Position numbers and translations under genes: made by a program | Notes under the pieces: model-generated | Told to the model about the DNA's origin: nothing | Seen by the model: the letters and a program-made list of their open reading frames with translations, nothing else | Databases searched by the model: none | Origin: Mycobacterium sp. JS623 | GTDB lineage: Bacteria > Actinomycetota > Actinomycetes > Mycobacteriales > Mycobacteriaceae | Direction: 5' to 3' | DNA: 64,000 nt | Assembly (NCBI RefSeq): GCF_000328565.1 | Contig: NC_019966.1 | Coordinates: 4,278,001-4,342,000, forward strand | Part shown: piece by piece, positions 8,538 through 16,141 of the stretch | Position numbering within the stretch: position 1 is the stretch's first letter | Layout: each line of letters opens with the position of its first letter

Positions 8538-11348
8538 GTGGGGCCTTCAACCGGCGTCTTTGATCTCGGCGGCCACCGGCTCGCAACTCCGCCGATTCGG
8601 GGCCGGGCGCGCGAGTTGAAGGTGATCAATGCGCTGCTGGCAAGGCTGGTCCAGGGCCATGGGGGCATTCTGGTCATCGAGGGGCCACCGGGCATCGGGA
8701 AGAGCCGGTTGCTGACCGAGGTGATGGCGCTGGCCGACCAGTCCGGGGTGCGCACTTTGTTGGGTGAGGCATTCGAATATCAGCAGACGGTGCCGTTTTT
8801 CTCGCTGTTTATGGCGACGCTGCGCGCCGATCCCCCGGTCGGAGATGCCGACGCGCTGCGGCGGCTGGGCGGGTCGTCCGATCTGCGCTATTGGGTGGTG
8901 CACGATTTGGCCGACGCGATTCATGCGGCGGCGGCGCAAACTCCGCTGGCGATTGTGCTCGAGGACATCCACTGGGCCGATAACTCCACGCTGTTGGCGC
9001 TGCGATCGCTGGCCACTACGCGCCCGGACGCGCCGGTGCTGTGGGTTCTGACCGCCCGCACCGGGGCCGGCGGGCCGGCGGTGCAGGAAACCCTGTCGGT
9101 GCTCGACCGCGCAAACGCGACATTCGTGCGACTGGCGGCCATGAAGCAGGAAGGGGTCGCCGACATGGTGGAGGACGCGGTGCGGGCGAGGGCGGATTGG
9201 TCGCTGCTGAATCTGGCCGCCAAGGCGCACGGAAACCCATTCCTGCTTATGGAGCTCGTCGGGGGTCTGGGCGAGGAGGGCCGGCTCAATATCAGCGGTG
9301 GCCGTGCGGTGGTCACCGGAGACGAGCTGCCGCGGCGGCTGGGCGCCAGTATGCAGCAGCGACTTGACCGGCTCTCCAGCGATGCTGGCGAGGTAGTGCA
9401 GGTGGCTTCAGTGTTGCCGGACCGGTTCTCGGCTGGCCTGCTGGCCAAGATGCTGGACCGTCAGCCTACGTCGTTGCTCTCCGCGGTCGGGGAAGCGGTG
9501 CGCGCGGATCTGCTCGTCGAAGACGGTGAGCGGCTGAGGTTTCGGCACGACTTGCTGCGTGAGTCCGCCCGGCAGTCGTTGCCGCAGTCGCTGCGGCGCG
9601 CCATGGAGCGCCAAGCGGCGTCGATCATGCTCAGTATGGGCGCGGCACCGGCCGAGGTGGCCACCCAGCTGGCGCGCAGCGCCGAGCCCGGAGACGTGGA
9701 GGCGATCGGCGCCCTGCGGCAGGCCGCGCAATCAGTTGGCCACACTGATGCGAGCGCGGCCGCGGACTTGAGCAAGCGCGCGTTGGAGCTGTTGCCTGCC
9801 GAAGACCCTGAGCATGGGTCGCTGGTCGCCGAAACGGTGGGGTTGCTCAACCAGGCCAGCCGCTATGAGGAGGCCGAGGAGTTGGCCGTTGCGGCGCTCT
9901 CGGCGGCGTCGCCCCAACAGGAGGAGGCCGAGATTCGCCTGCGCCTGGCCACGTTCACAGTGCACAGTGCACAGCGGCGCGTCGAGGAGAATCGTCGAGC
10001 GTTGCAGTTGGGCGAGATCAGCGAGGTGACCCGGGCGCGGCATCTGGCGTGGCTGGCCTACAACCTGATGGTGAACGACCGAGGTGGGGAACGGCGCGAG
10101 GCGGCCAAGGAGGCCGCCGCGGCCGCGGCATCGACCGGTGATCTCGAATCGAAAATCGTGGCCGACCTCACCTTCGCTTTGGTCGACGGTGGCGACGGGT
10201 ACGTGGGCCGCTCGCTACGCCGCCTCGAGGAGCTTTGCGCGCTCGCCCGCACGAGTGATGCGACCGCCGCTCATGACTTGGCCGCAATCAACTTCGCGAT
10301 CCTGCTGGTGGTGGTCGGCCGGTTGGACGATGCTGCGGCCCAAGTCGCCGACGGAATGGAGCAAGCCCGCCGGGCAGGCAACGCGATGGTCCTTGATATG
10401 TGGACCTTGATTGACGGGTTTGTCCACCTCGCTGCTGGCCGGTTGTCTGCCGCGCGCGCCGCGGCCGAATCCCCGTCGCGCCCAGAACGGACAGCCGCGA
10501 CCCAACTATACCTGCTGCGGATGGCCATTCTCGCCGAGGTGGCGGTGCGCACCGATGACCGAAACTTGTTGCAGCAGAAGGTCAATGACGCGCGCGACGC
10601 CTACTCCAGCGGCACGTCTTTCGTAGGTCGGGGAGCGGCGCATGTGCTGGCGCTGGCGGCATGGATGCGCGACGACGTCCATGACGCGATGCGCTGGCTC
10701 GGCGACATCACGCTGTTCGACTCACCACTCTGGCCCCAGGTCCTAGATCAGGTGATCTTGGGTGCGCGGGTGGCGTCGGCGGCCGGTGATGCCGGCTTGC
10801 GCGCGCGTGTCCTACACGCCACGGACCTGCTCGAGCGAGAGGACCCGGCGATCCCGTTGTTCGCCGGGGTGGCCGGATATGCCCGCGGGATACTCGAACA
10901 TGACGCCGCAACATTGGTGGCTGCCGCGGACCTGCTTCGGGCGGCGTCGCGGCCGCTTCTGTACGCCGCGGCTGCCGAGGACGCCGGCGCTGAACTCGCA
11001 CACACCGGTCGTCGTGACGAGGCGCTGGACCAGCTCAATGCCGCATTCGACACCTACCTGCACCACCAAGCGCTCACCGATGCGCGCCGGGTGGGCCGCC
11101 AGTTGCGCCGGCTCGGTGTGCAACGGCGCATCGTCAGCCACCCGCGAGCCAAAACGGGCTGGGACAGTCTCACCGACTCCGAGCTCACAGTTCTCAACCT
11201 GATCGCCCAGGGCGTCACCAACCGCGACGTCGCCGCGCAGCTGCACCTTTCCCTGCATACGGTGAAAAACCACGTCCACAATGCGTTCGCCAAGCTGGGC
11301 ATCAACTCCCGCGCCCAATTGCCGCAGCTCATGCCCGCGCCAGATTGA
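8538..11348 (+). CDS. LAL-type LuxR-family ATPase regulator
   Basis: 936-residue MalT/LAL-like regulator, close paralogue of the three LAL genes at 42418-51338. Walker A GPPGIGKS lies near residues 50-57, and Walker B is LAIVLEDIHWAD. The helical repeat region is long, and the C-terminal LuxR helix-turn-helix reads LTDSELTVLNLIAQGVTNRD, then HTVKNHVHNAFAKLGI. There is no receiver domain. The GTG start at 8538 matches the paralogues. A conserved leader precedes it, and a kinase gene (HK-2) follows about 400 bases downstream in the same orientation, repeating the LAL-then-kinase order seen at 4137/6998. The ligand sensed by the helical region and the target genes are unknown. Confidence 0.9.
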   Translation: MGPSTGVFDLGGHRLATPPIRGRARELKVINALLARLVQGHGGILVIEGPPGIGKSRLLTEVMALADQSGVRTLLGEAFEYQQTVPFFSLFMATLRADPPVGDADALRRLGGSSDLRYWVVHDLADAIHAAAAQTPLAIVLEDIHWADNSTLLALRSLATTRPDAPVLWVLTARTGAGGPAVQETLSVLDRANATFVRLAAMKQEGVADMVEDAVRARADWSLLNLAAKAHGNPFLLMELVGGLGEEGRLNISGGRAVVTGDELPRRLGASMQQRLDRLSSDAGEVVQVASVLPDRFSAGLLAKMLDRQPTSLLSAVGEAVRADLLVEDGERLRFRHDLLRESARQSLPQSLRRAMERQAASIMLSMGAAPAEVATQLARSAEPGDVEAIGALRQAAQSVGHTDASAAADLSKRALELLPAEDPEHGSLVAETVGLLNQASRYEEAEELAVAALSAASPQQEEAEIRLRLATFTVHSAQRRVEENRRALQLGEISEVTRARHLAWLAYNLMVNDRGGERREAAKEAAAAAASTGDLESKIVADLTFALVDGGDGYVGRSLRRLEELCALARTSDATAAHDLAAINFAILLVVVGRLDDAAAQVADGMEQARRAGNAMVLDMWTLIDGFVHLAAGRLSAARAAAESPSRPERTAATQLYLLRMAILAEVAVRTDDRNLLQQKVNDARDAYSSGTSFVGRGAAHVLALAAWMRDDVHDAMRWLGDITLFDSPLWPQVLDQVILGARVASAAGDAGLRARVLHATDLLEREDPAIPLFAGVAGYARGILEHDAATLVAAADLLRAASRPLLYAAAAEDAGAELAHTGRRDEALDQLNAAFDTYLHHQALTDARRVGRQLRRLGVQRRIVSHPRAKTGWDSLTDSELTVLNLIAQGVTNRDVAAQLHLSLHTVKNHVHNAFAKLGINSRAQLPQLMPAPD

Positions 11349-11453
11349 CCAGCCCATCACACACAGGATCCGCTTAGCGTTGCTTGGTCGGGGTGAAGTT
11401 CATAATCTCCACACACGATCTCCACACACGGCGATCCCTCGCTATCAGCACCT

Positions 11454-11567
11454 CGAGCTACGGCCGAGGTCAATTCAAGCCAGCTTCTGAATGGGGAAGC
11501 TCGCTACTACTAGATCCATGCGGCCCTAAACATGAATCCTCGGCCCATGGTGCTGGGCTGCCCGCGC
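11454..11567 (+). repeat. 115-bp intergenic repeat, copy A
   Basis: From CGAGCTACGGCCGAGGTCAA to GGGCTGCCCGCGC this stretch matches 18123-18237 in direct orientation, with about seven differences including a one-base indel. It is non-coding. Both copies lie upstream of, and in the same orientation as, a histidine kinase gene (HK-2 and HK-3). It has no terminal inverted repeats or obvious target duplication. Confidence 0.85.
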
Positions 11568-11668
11568 GGCGACCGTAGTAGTCACCAACCAATTGCGTTC
11601 CCACTCGAACGACGGCCGAGGCTAGGCCCGATACCGCGCTGGTGAGCACACGAGGAGAAGAGCGAAAG
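11565..11668 (+). promoter_or_regulatory. Conserved region upstream of HK-2, shared with HK-4
   Basis: The stretch containing GTAGTAGT, AATTGCGTTC, CACTCGAACGACGGCCGAGG and GTGAGCACACGAGGA also occurs, reversed, upstream of HK-4 (42250-42365). Conservation across a non-coding stretch argues for a promoter or operator. I cannot place -35/-10 boxes with confidence. Confidence 0.5.
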
Positions 11669-11749
11669 ATGTTGAGTGCAACGCTTGGGATGCTGGCGAT
11701 GCTGCCGGTGGTCTTTGGTGTCGCCGGGTACGCGATGGTGCGCCGATGA
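11669..11749 (+). CDS. 26-residue hydrophobic leader peptide, coupled to HK-2
   Basis: Very short ORF: MLSATLGMLAMLPVVFGVAG followed by YAMVRR. GAGGAG lies 10-15 bases before the ATG, and the stop overlaps the HK-2 start as ATGA. The peptide is one predicted membrane helix ending in two Arg. HK-2 has no ribosome site of its own, so coupling through this ORF is likely. In HK-4 the same leader start (MLSAT) is fused in frame to the kinase, which suggests that the two were once one N-terminus or that a deletion joined them. It may be a real micro-protein or only a coupling device. Confidence 0.6.
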   Translation: MLSATLGMLAMLPVVFGVAGYAMVRR

Positions 11750-13185
11750 CTCCATATTCGCCTAGCTCGGTCGCCGAATCACCAAGTAGCACTATCGATC
11801 CCGATGTACGGGCAAGACGCGCCAACGACGGCGAACCGAACGCAGGGCGTCGAGCTGACCTGACATTTGATGAGGATGCGGTGGACGGACTAACCGCCGA
11901 GGACTTCCCTGCCGAACTCGACGAGAACCCCCCCGCCAAGCTGTACACCGAGTATCGCCGGCTGGTCGCCGAGCAGGACGCGTTGCGGCGGTTGGCGGCG
12001 TTGGTGGCTGGGGGGGTGGGGCCGTGTGAGGTGTTCGACGCGGTGGCTGATGAGATGTGTCGGTATGCCGGCGGGCAGTGCGCCGGTCTGTACCGCTACG
12101 AGACCAGCACCGGCGAAATTACGTTGATGGCCGGTGCTTACCATGCCGCGGCGGCCCCAGCGCAGTGGCCGGTGGGCACCCGCACACCGATCGCGGGCAA
12201 CACCCTGGCCTCGACGATGCTGCGCACCGGTCGCCCGGCGCGGATGGACAGCTACGACAACGTCGCCGGGCCGATCGCCGCACGAGTCCGAGCGGTCGGC
12301 GTGCGCGCGGCGGTGGGGGTGCCGGTCATCGTTGACGGCCGGGTGTGGGGACTGGCCACCGTCGGAACGGCTCGACGCGGCCCGATGCCCGCCGACACCG
12401 AGGTCCGCATCACCCGCTTCGCCGAACTGGCCGCCAGTGCTCTAGTAGCCGGTTACCGCGACGAGCAGAAACAACAGCTGCTGGCCCAGGCGTCTCAACG
12501 GTTGCATCGGGCCGCCGATCGTGAGCGTCGGCGCATCGAACGCGATCTGCACGACGGCGCCCAGCAGCACCTGGTCACCCTGGCGCTGCACGCGCTGGAA
12601 GCCGAAGCCTGCGCACCGGCCGAACTGGGCGAGCTCAAAGATCAACTGTCGCGCATCGTGTCGGGATTGGCCGAGGTGTCGCTGGAGCTGCAGGAAATCT
12701 CGCGCGGCATCCCGCCGGCGATTCTGACCCACGGTGGACTGGCCGCCGCGCTGGCGCAGTTGGCGCGCCGCTGCCCGGTGCCGGTGGACCTGGACATCGC
12801 GCTGACGGCCACGCTGCCCCAACCCCTCCAGATCGCCGCCTACTACTTGGTGGCCGAGGCGCTGACCAACACCGCCAAACACGCCCACGCCGACACCATC
12901 GAGGTAAACCTCCACACCGACACCGGGCAATCCGGTGATCCGGTGCTGCGGGTGGTGGTGACCGACGACGGCCGCGGCGGCGCGGACCCCCACGGCGGCT
13001 CCGGGTTGGTCGGGCTCACCGACCGGATACAAGCCCTGGGCGGACAGCTGTGGCTACACAGCACCCCCGGCGCCGGCACCACCATCCGCGCCGAACTCCC
13101 ACTCACCCAACCCCCCACACCCCCGGCCGGTTCGGCTGCTCAAGTGAGACGTGCAACCAACACTGACCCGACTAGATCAGGCTAA
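11746..13185 (+). CDS. GAF-domain sensor histidine kinase, HisKA_3 type (HK-2)
   Basis: 479-residue cytoplasmic sensor kinase, paralogue of HK-1 and HK-4. A variable N-terminal stretch of about 75 residues is followed by one GAF domain, a HisKA_3 domain with the H-box RDLHDGAQQHLVTLAL (phosphatase motif DxxxQ intact) and an ATPase domain with N-box EALTNTAKHAHA and DDGRGG. It diverges from HK-1/HK-4 mainly in the N-terminus and parts of the GAF domain. The ATG start overlaps a 26-codon leader ORF (ATGA). It sits downstream of the 8538 LAL gene on the same strand. The partner regulator is unknown; no receiver protein is encoded nearby. Confidence 0.92.
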   Translation: MTPYSPSSVAESPSSTIDPDVRARRANDGEPNAGRRADLTFDEDAVDGLTAEDFPAELDENPPAKLYTEYRRLVAEQDALRRLAALVAGGVGPCEVFDAVADEMCRYAGGQCAGLYRYETSTGEITLMAGAYHAAAAPAQWPVGTRTPIAGNTLASTMLRTGRPARMDSYDNVAGPIAARVRAVGVRAAVGVPVIVDGRVWGLATVGTARRGPMPADTEVRITRFAELAASALVAGYRDEQKQQLLAQASQRLHRAADRERRRIERDLHDGAQQHLVTLALHALEAEACAPAELGELKDQLSRIVSGLAEVSLELQEISRGIPPAILTHGGLAAALAQLARRCPVPVDLDIALTATLPQPLQIAAYYLVAEALTNTAKHAHADTIEVNLHTDTGQSGDPVLRVVVTDDGRGGADPHGGSGLVGLTDRIQALGGQLWLHSTPGAGTTIRAELPLTQPPTPPAGSAAQVRRATNTDPTRSG

Positions 13186-13377
13186 CCATGATGACGGGGT
13201 CCACGATTCACCCGATGTCCTGTGCCGCTGAGCGGCGCCGCAGTCCAGAGTCGCCTCCCGCAGAGTGCGTCTGCATCCAACCGCGTTCATCTACGAGAAA
13301 GCCTTGCAGTAGTGTGCTATTCCTGGCGACGACGCGGTGGCAGCGCTCGGCGCGCAATTCGTCTAAGCCTTACGCTT

Positions 13378-14475
13378 TCAGAATCTCTGGATGGTCAGAT
13401 TCTCGACCTTGTCACGGTCGATGGCGTAGCCAAGGCCCGGCTTGCGAGGAGCGGCGATGAAGCCCTCGCCGTCGACGACGGGAAGGTCCGCGTCGGCCAT
13501 ACCCATACTCAACATGTTCTGCGGCACCATGATCTCTGCGAACTCGCAGTTTCGCACGGCAAGAGCCACATTCAGGTACATGGCCAGATTGAGCGTGGGT
13601 CCATAACTGTGAATCTCATAGTTGAGGCCGAAGGCCTCGCACGCATGGGCTGCCTTCATCAGCTGCGTGACGCCACCCGAGTATTCGGCGAGGGTACGGA
13701 CATAGAAACCGACACCAGTTGTCAAATACTCACGCAGCGCAGGGAATCCGGCGAAGTTCTGCTCTCCAACGGCCAGTGGCACGCTGAGCTTGCTCGCAAG
13801 GACCGCCAGCCCTTTCAGATCGAGGTCCGAGATCGGGTTCTCAAACCAATAGAAGTTGAGACCCTCCAGAACCTTGCCCACCGCCAGCGCGTCGGGCACC
13901 GAGTACGCGCACACTGGGTCGATCATCAGGTCGATATGTGGGAACTCCTGCCTGATCGCCTGGGCCAGTTCGATATCCCGTCGGGCCTCGCGGAAGGGGT
14001 GAAACTTCACCGCGGTGAATCCTTCCGCAACAGCGGCGCGGATAGCGTCGAGGTAGCCCTCGATCGTCGAATAGGCGACGGTGCTGGCGTACGCCCGGAT
14101 CTTGTGGCGATGCGCGCCAAGGTATTTGTACAGCGGTAAATCGGCCGCTTTCGCGTTGATGTCCCATAGACAGGCGTCGGCTGCGGCAAGGGCAGGTGGA
14201 TTCGAATACGGCGGCAGGGCATTTGTCATCTCATGGCTTAGGGCCGCGACATCATAGGTGTCCCTTCCGACGAGGATCGTCCTCGCGACCTCGGCAGCGT
14301 GTTCGACCGCCTTGGCCGGGATCAGATAGCTCACGTAGTGTCCGTCAATGCCTTCTTCGGTCGAGATCGAGACGAGTACCAGTTGGGGCATCGTGTCCAC
14401 CGCTCCCTGCGTGGGAATCACGGTCTCGTCGAGTTCGGTGCGCAGGATGGACAGCTGAACATCCTTGATCTTCAT
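13378..14475 (-). CDS. Mandelate racemase/muconate-lactonizing (enolase superfamily) enzyme
   Basis: Member of the enolase superfamily, 365 aa, last gene of a four-gene operon. The barrel shows the expected metal ligands Asp186 (MIDP), Glu212 (FENP) and Glu238 (GEQN), Lys157 in AVKFHPF and His289 in YEIHSYG. These suggest a mandelate-racemase-like subgroup that abstracts an alpha-proton next to a carboxylate. The usual KxK is K-x-H here, and the Asp that pairs with the catalytic His in mandelate racemase seems replaced (VRTLAEYSGG), so it may be a dehydratase or racemase for another acid. Its operon partners, a 2-hydroxy-acid oxidase and a benzoylformate-decarboxylase-like enzyme, make an aryl- or alkyl-hydroxy acid a plausible substrate. 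Confidence 0.85.
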   Translation of the reverse strand: MKIKDVQLSILRTELDETVIPTQGAVDTMPQLVLVSISTEEGIDGHYVSYLIPAKAVEHAAEVARTILVGRDTYDVAALSHEMTNALPPYSNPPALAAADACLWDINAKAADLPLYKYLGAHRHKIRAYASTVAYSTIEGYLDAIRAAVAEGFTAVKFHPFREARRDIELAQAIRQEFPHIDLMIDPVCAYSVPDALAVGKVLEGLNFYWFENPISDLDLKGLAVLASKLSVPLAVGEQNFAGFPALREYLTTGVGFYVRTLAEYSGGVTQLMKAAHACEAFGLNYEIHSYGPTLNLAMYLNVALAVRNCEFAEIMVPQNMLSMGMADADLPVVDGEGFIAAPRKPGLGYAIDRDKVENLTIQRF

Positions 14476-14510
14476 CGCAATTGACTTCCCTTCCGGAATG
14501 GGGCTATCCG

Positions 14511-15686
14511 TTAGCTAGCGGAAGTCACCTGTTCGCAGCCCGCTTCTTTGAGGCTGGCGACGTCCTTGAATCCGCAGACCGCCAAACATAGATCCAGCTC
14601 GGCAAGGAAGGATTTCAGGTAGTGAGCCAAGCTCTCCGTTCCGCCGTACGACAGGGCGTAAACGTAAGGGCGGCCGATCCCCACGGCGGTCGCTCCCAGA
14701 GCCAACGCGATGACGGCGTCTGTCGCGTCGCGTACCCCGGAGTCGAACATGACTGGGGTGGAGCCGGCGGCGGCAACGACTCGCGGCAGTAGCTGTATCG
14801 CGGGTATCGCCGAATTCGCCTGACGGCCACCATGGTTGGTGCAGTACAACACATCGGCGCCGCAATCAATCGCAATGCGGGCATCGTCGGGGTGCTGTAT
14901 TCCCTTCACCGCGATGGGAAGCTGGGTTTGGGTCCGGATCCAACGCAGATCCTCCCAGGTCACCGGGTGCTGAAAGATCTTGCCGTAGTGCTCAAGAGCA
15001 GCGGACTGATCCTCGTGCGGTGGCTTCGCCAGATGCTTGGTGAAATTCTCATCGGAGTAATAGTTCTGCATGCAGAAGCCGCGGAACTGCGGAAAGTTTC
15101 CGCGCTCCAGATCGGCAGGCCGGAAGCCAAGAGCCCAGGTATCAACGGTGAGCACTAAGCCGGAATAGCCACTGGCCTCAGCACGATTGATGAAGCTGGC
15201 CGCCAGTTCCCGGTCCCCGGGTAGGTACAACTGAAAGAAGCTTGGGGTGGTGCCAGTCTGTTTGATGACATCCTCCATCGGCGCCTGCGAGAACGTCGAT
15301 AGCGTGAACGGCACACCTGTAGCGGCCGATGCACGCGCGGCGGCCACGTCACCCTGAAAATCAGGTGCACACAAGCCGGCCATCCCGACTGGGCACATGA
15401 AAATGGGAGAGTCGAGACGCTTGCCGAACAATTCGATCGAGAGATCACGCTGGGGAGGGCTGACCATCATCCTGGGCACGATTCCGTAGTGCGAGAATGC
15501 GTCAACATTCGCCCGCTGGGTCCGCCCGTCCCCGCATGCCGACGAAACATACCGGTACACCCAGTCGGGCAGGGCCTCGGATGCCTTCCGCTCGATCGAC
15601 TCGAAGTCGAACGGATAGCGTGAGTTGATGCCCTTCAATGCATCGGCATAGACGCCGAGTTGAAAGTCTCCAAAGTTATTGGACAC
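14511..15686 (-). CDS. FMN-dependent alpha-hydroxy-acid oxidase, lactate 2-monooxygenase-like
   Basis: 391-residue FMN enzyme of the glycolate oxidase/lactate monooxygenase/mandelate dehydrogenase family, which oxidises L-2-hydroxy acids to 2-keto acids. The catalytic His and substrate Arg are in CTNHGGRQ. The flavin-phosphate region has FDSGVRDATDAV and GIGRPYVYAL. The N-terminus (RYPFDFESIERKASEALP, then QRANVDAFSHYGIVPRMM) resembles mycobacterial lactate 2-monooxygenase more than glycolate oxidase. It lies 36 bases downstream of the tautomerase gene and 35 upstream of the enolase-family gene. In this operon it could make the 2-keto acid used by the decarboxylase. Whether it releases keto acid or decarboxylates it cannot be read from sequence. 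Confidence 0.87.
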   Translation of the reverse strand: MSNNFGDFQLGVYADALKGINSRYPFDFESIERKASEALPDWVYRYVSSACGDGRTQRANVDAFSHYGIVPRMMVSPPQRDLSIELFGKRLDSPIFMCPVGMAGLCAPDFQGDVAAARASAATGVPFTLSTFSQAPMEDVIKQTGTTPSFFQLYLPGDRELAASFINRAEASGYSGLVLTVDTWALGFRPADLERGNFPQFRGFCMQNYYSDENFTKHLAKPPHEDQSAALEHYGKIFQHPVTWEDLRWIRTQTQLPIAVKGIQHPDDARIAIDCGADVLYCTNHGGRQANSAIPAIQLLPRVVAAAGSTPVMFDSGVRDATDAVIALALGATAVGIGRPYVYALSYGGTESLAHYLKSFLAELDLCLAVCGFKDVASLKEAGCEQVTSAS

Positions 15687-15722
15687 GAGGACTCCTCCGT
15701 GCGTGGCTGTGTATCGTTCCGA

Positions 15723-16121
15723 CTAGCCCGAGCCTGCGATCCAGGCTTGTTCGTGACCGGGTTCAGGTAGGACACGACCGCCCTCGACGGCGTAATGCGC
15801 CGGGCTGCTGACGAACACGACCATTACTCGTTCGGCCGGAATACCGGCGATCCGTGTGACGGCCGCGGCGATCTCGGTGGCGAGACGGGTGGTTTCGGCG
15901 TCTGGGTGGCCGGCACGCGTCCATCCACTGACGAGTACCGGGGCGGCTGGGCGGCCGTCGGTGTAGATGGCGTCGGCAGGCAGTTCGTGGAATACGACGT
16001 TGACGTAGGTGCTTGGCACGTGGTTGATCGCCGAGTGAAGGCGCGTGATCTCGCCGGCCAGCGCAGTCCTGGTGTCAGTGGTGAGCGTCGATTCGGTCGT
16101 GGTGCAGGTGTAGATCGGCAT
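15723..16121 (-). CDS. Tautomerase-superfamily protein, cis-CaaD-like
   Basis: 132-residue protein of the tautomerase superfamily, which uses an N-terminal proline exposed after Met removal. The start at 16121 (MPIYTC) is fixed by GGGAGGAAGG directly upstream and by the need for Pro1. Numbered from Pro1, His28, Arg68 and Glu112 match key residues of cis-3-chloroacrylic acid dehalogenase and Cg10062. The second active-site Arg of those enzymes appears to be His71. The length matches the fused-dimer cis-CaaD family rather than the short 4-oxalocrotonate tautomerases. It is the second gene of the operon, 20 bases after the decarboxylase gene. Keto-enol tautomerisation or hydration of an unsaturated acid is the likely chemistry. 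Confidence 0.82.
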   Translation of the reverse strand: MPIYTCTTTESTLTTDTRTALAGEITRLHSAINHVPSTYVNVVFHELPADAIYTDGRPAAPVLVSGWTRAGHPDAETTRLATEIAAAVTRIAGIPAERVMVVFVSSPAHYAVEGGRVLPEPGHEQAWIAGSG

Positions 16122-16141
16122 CCTTCCTCCCAACTCTCGGG

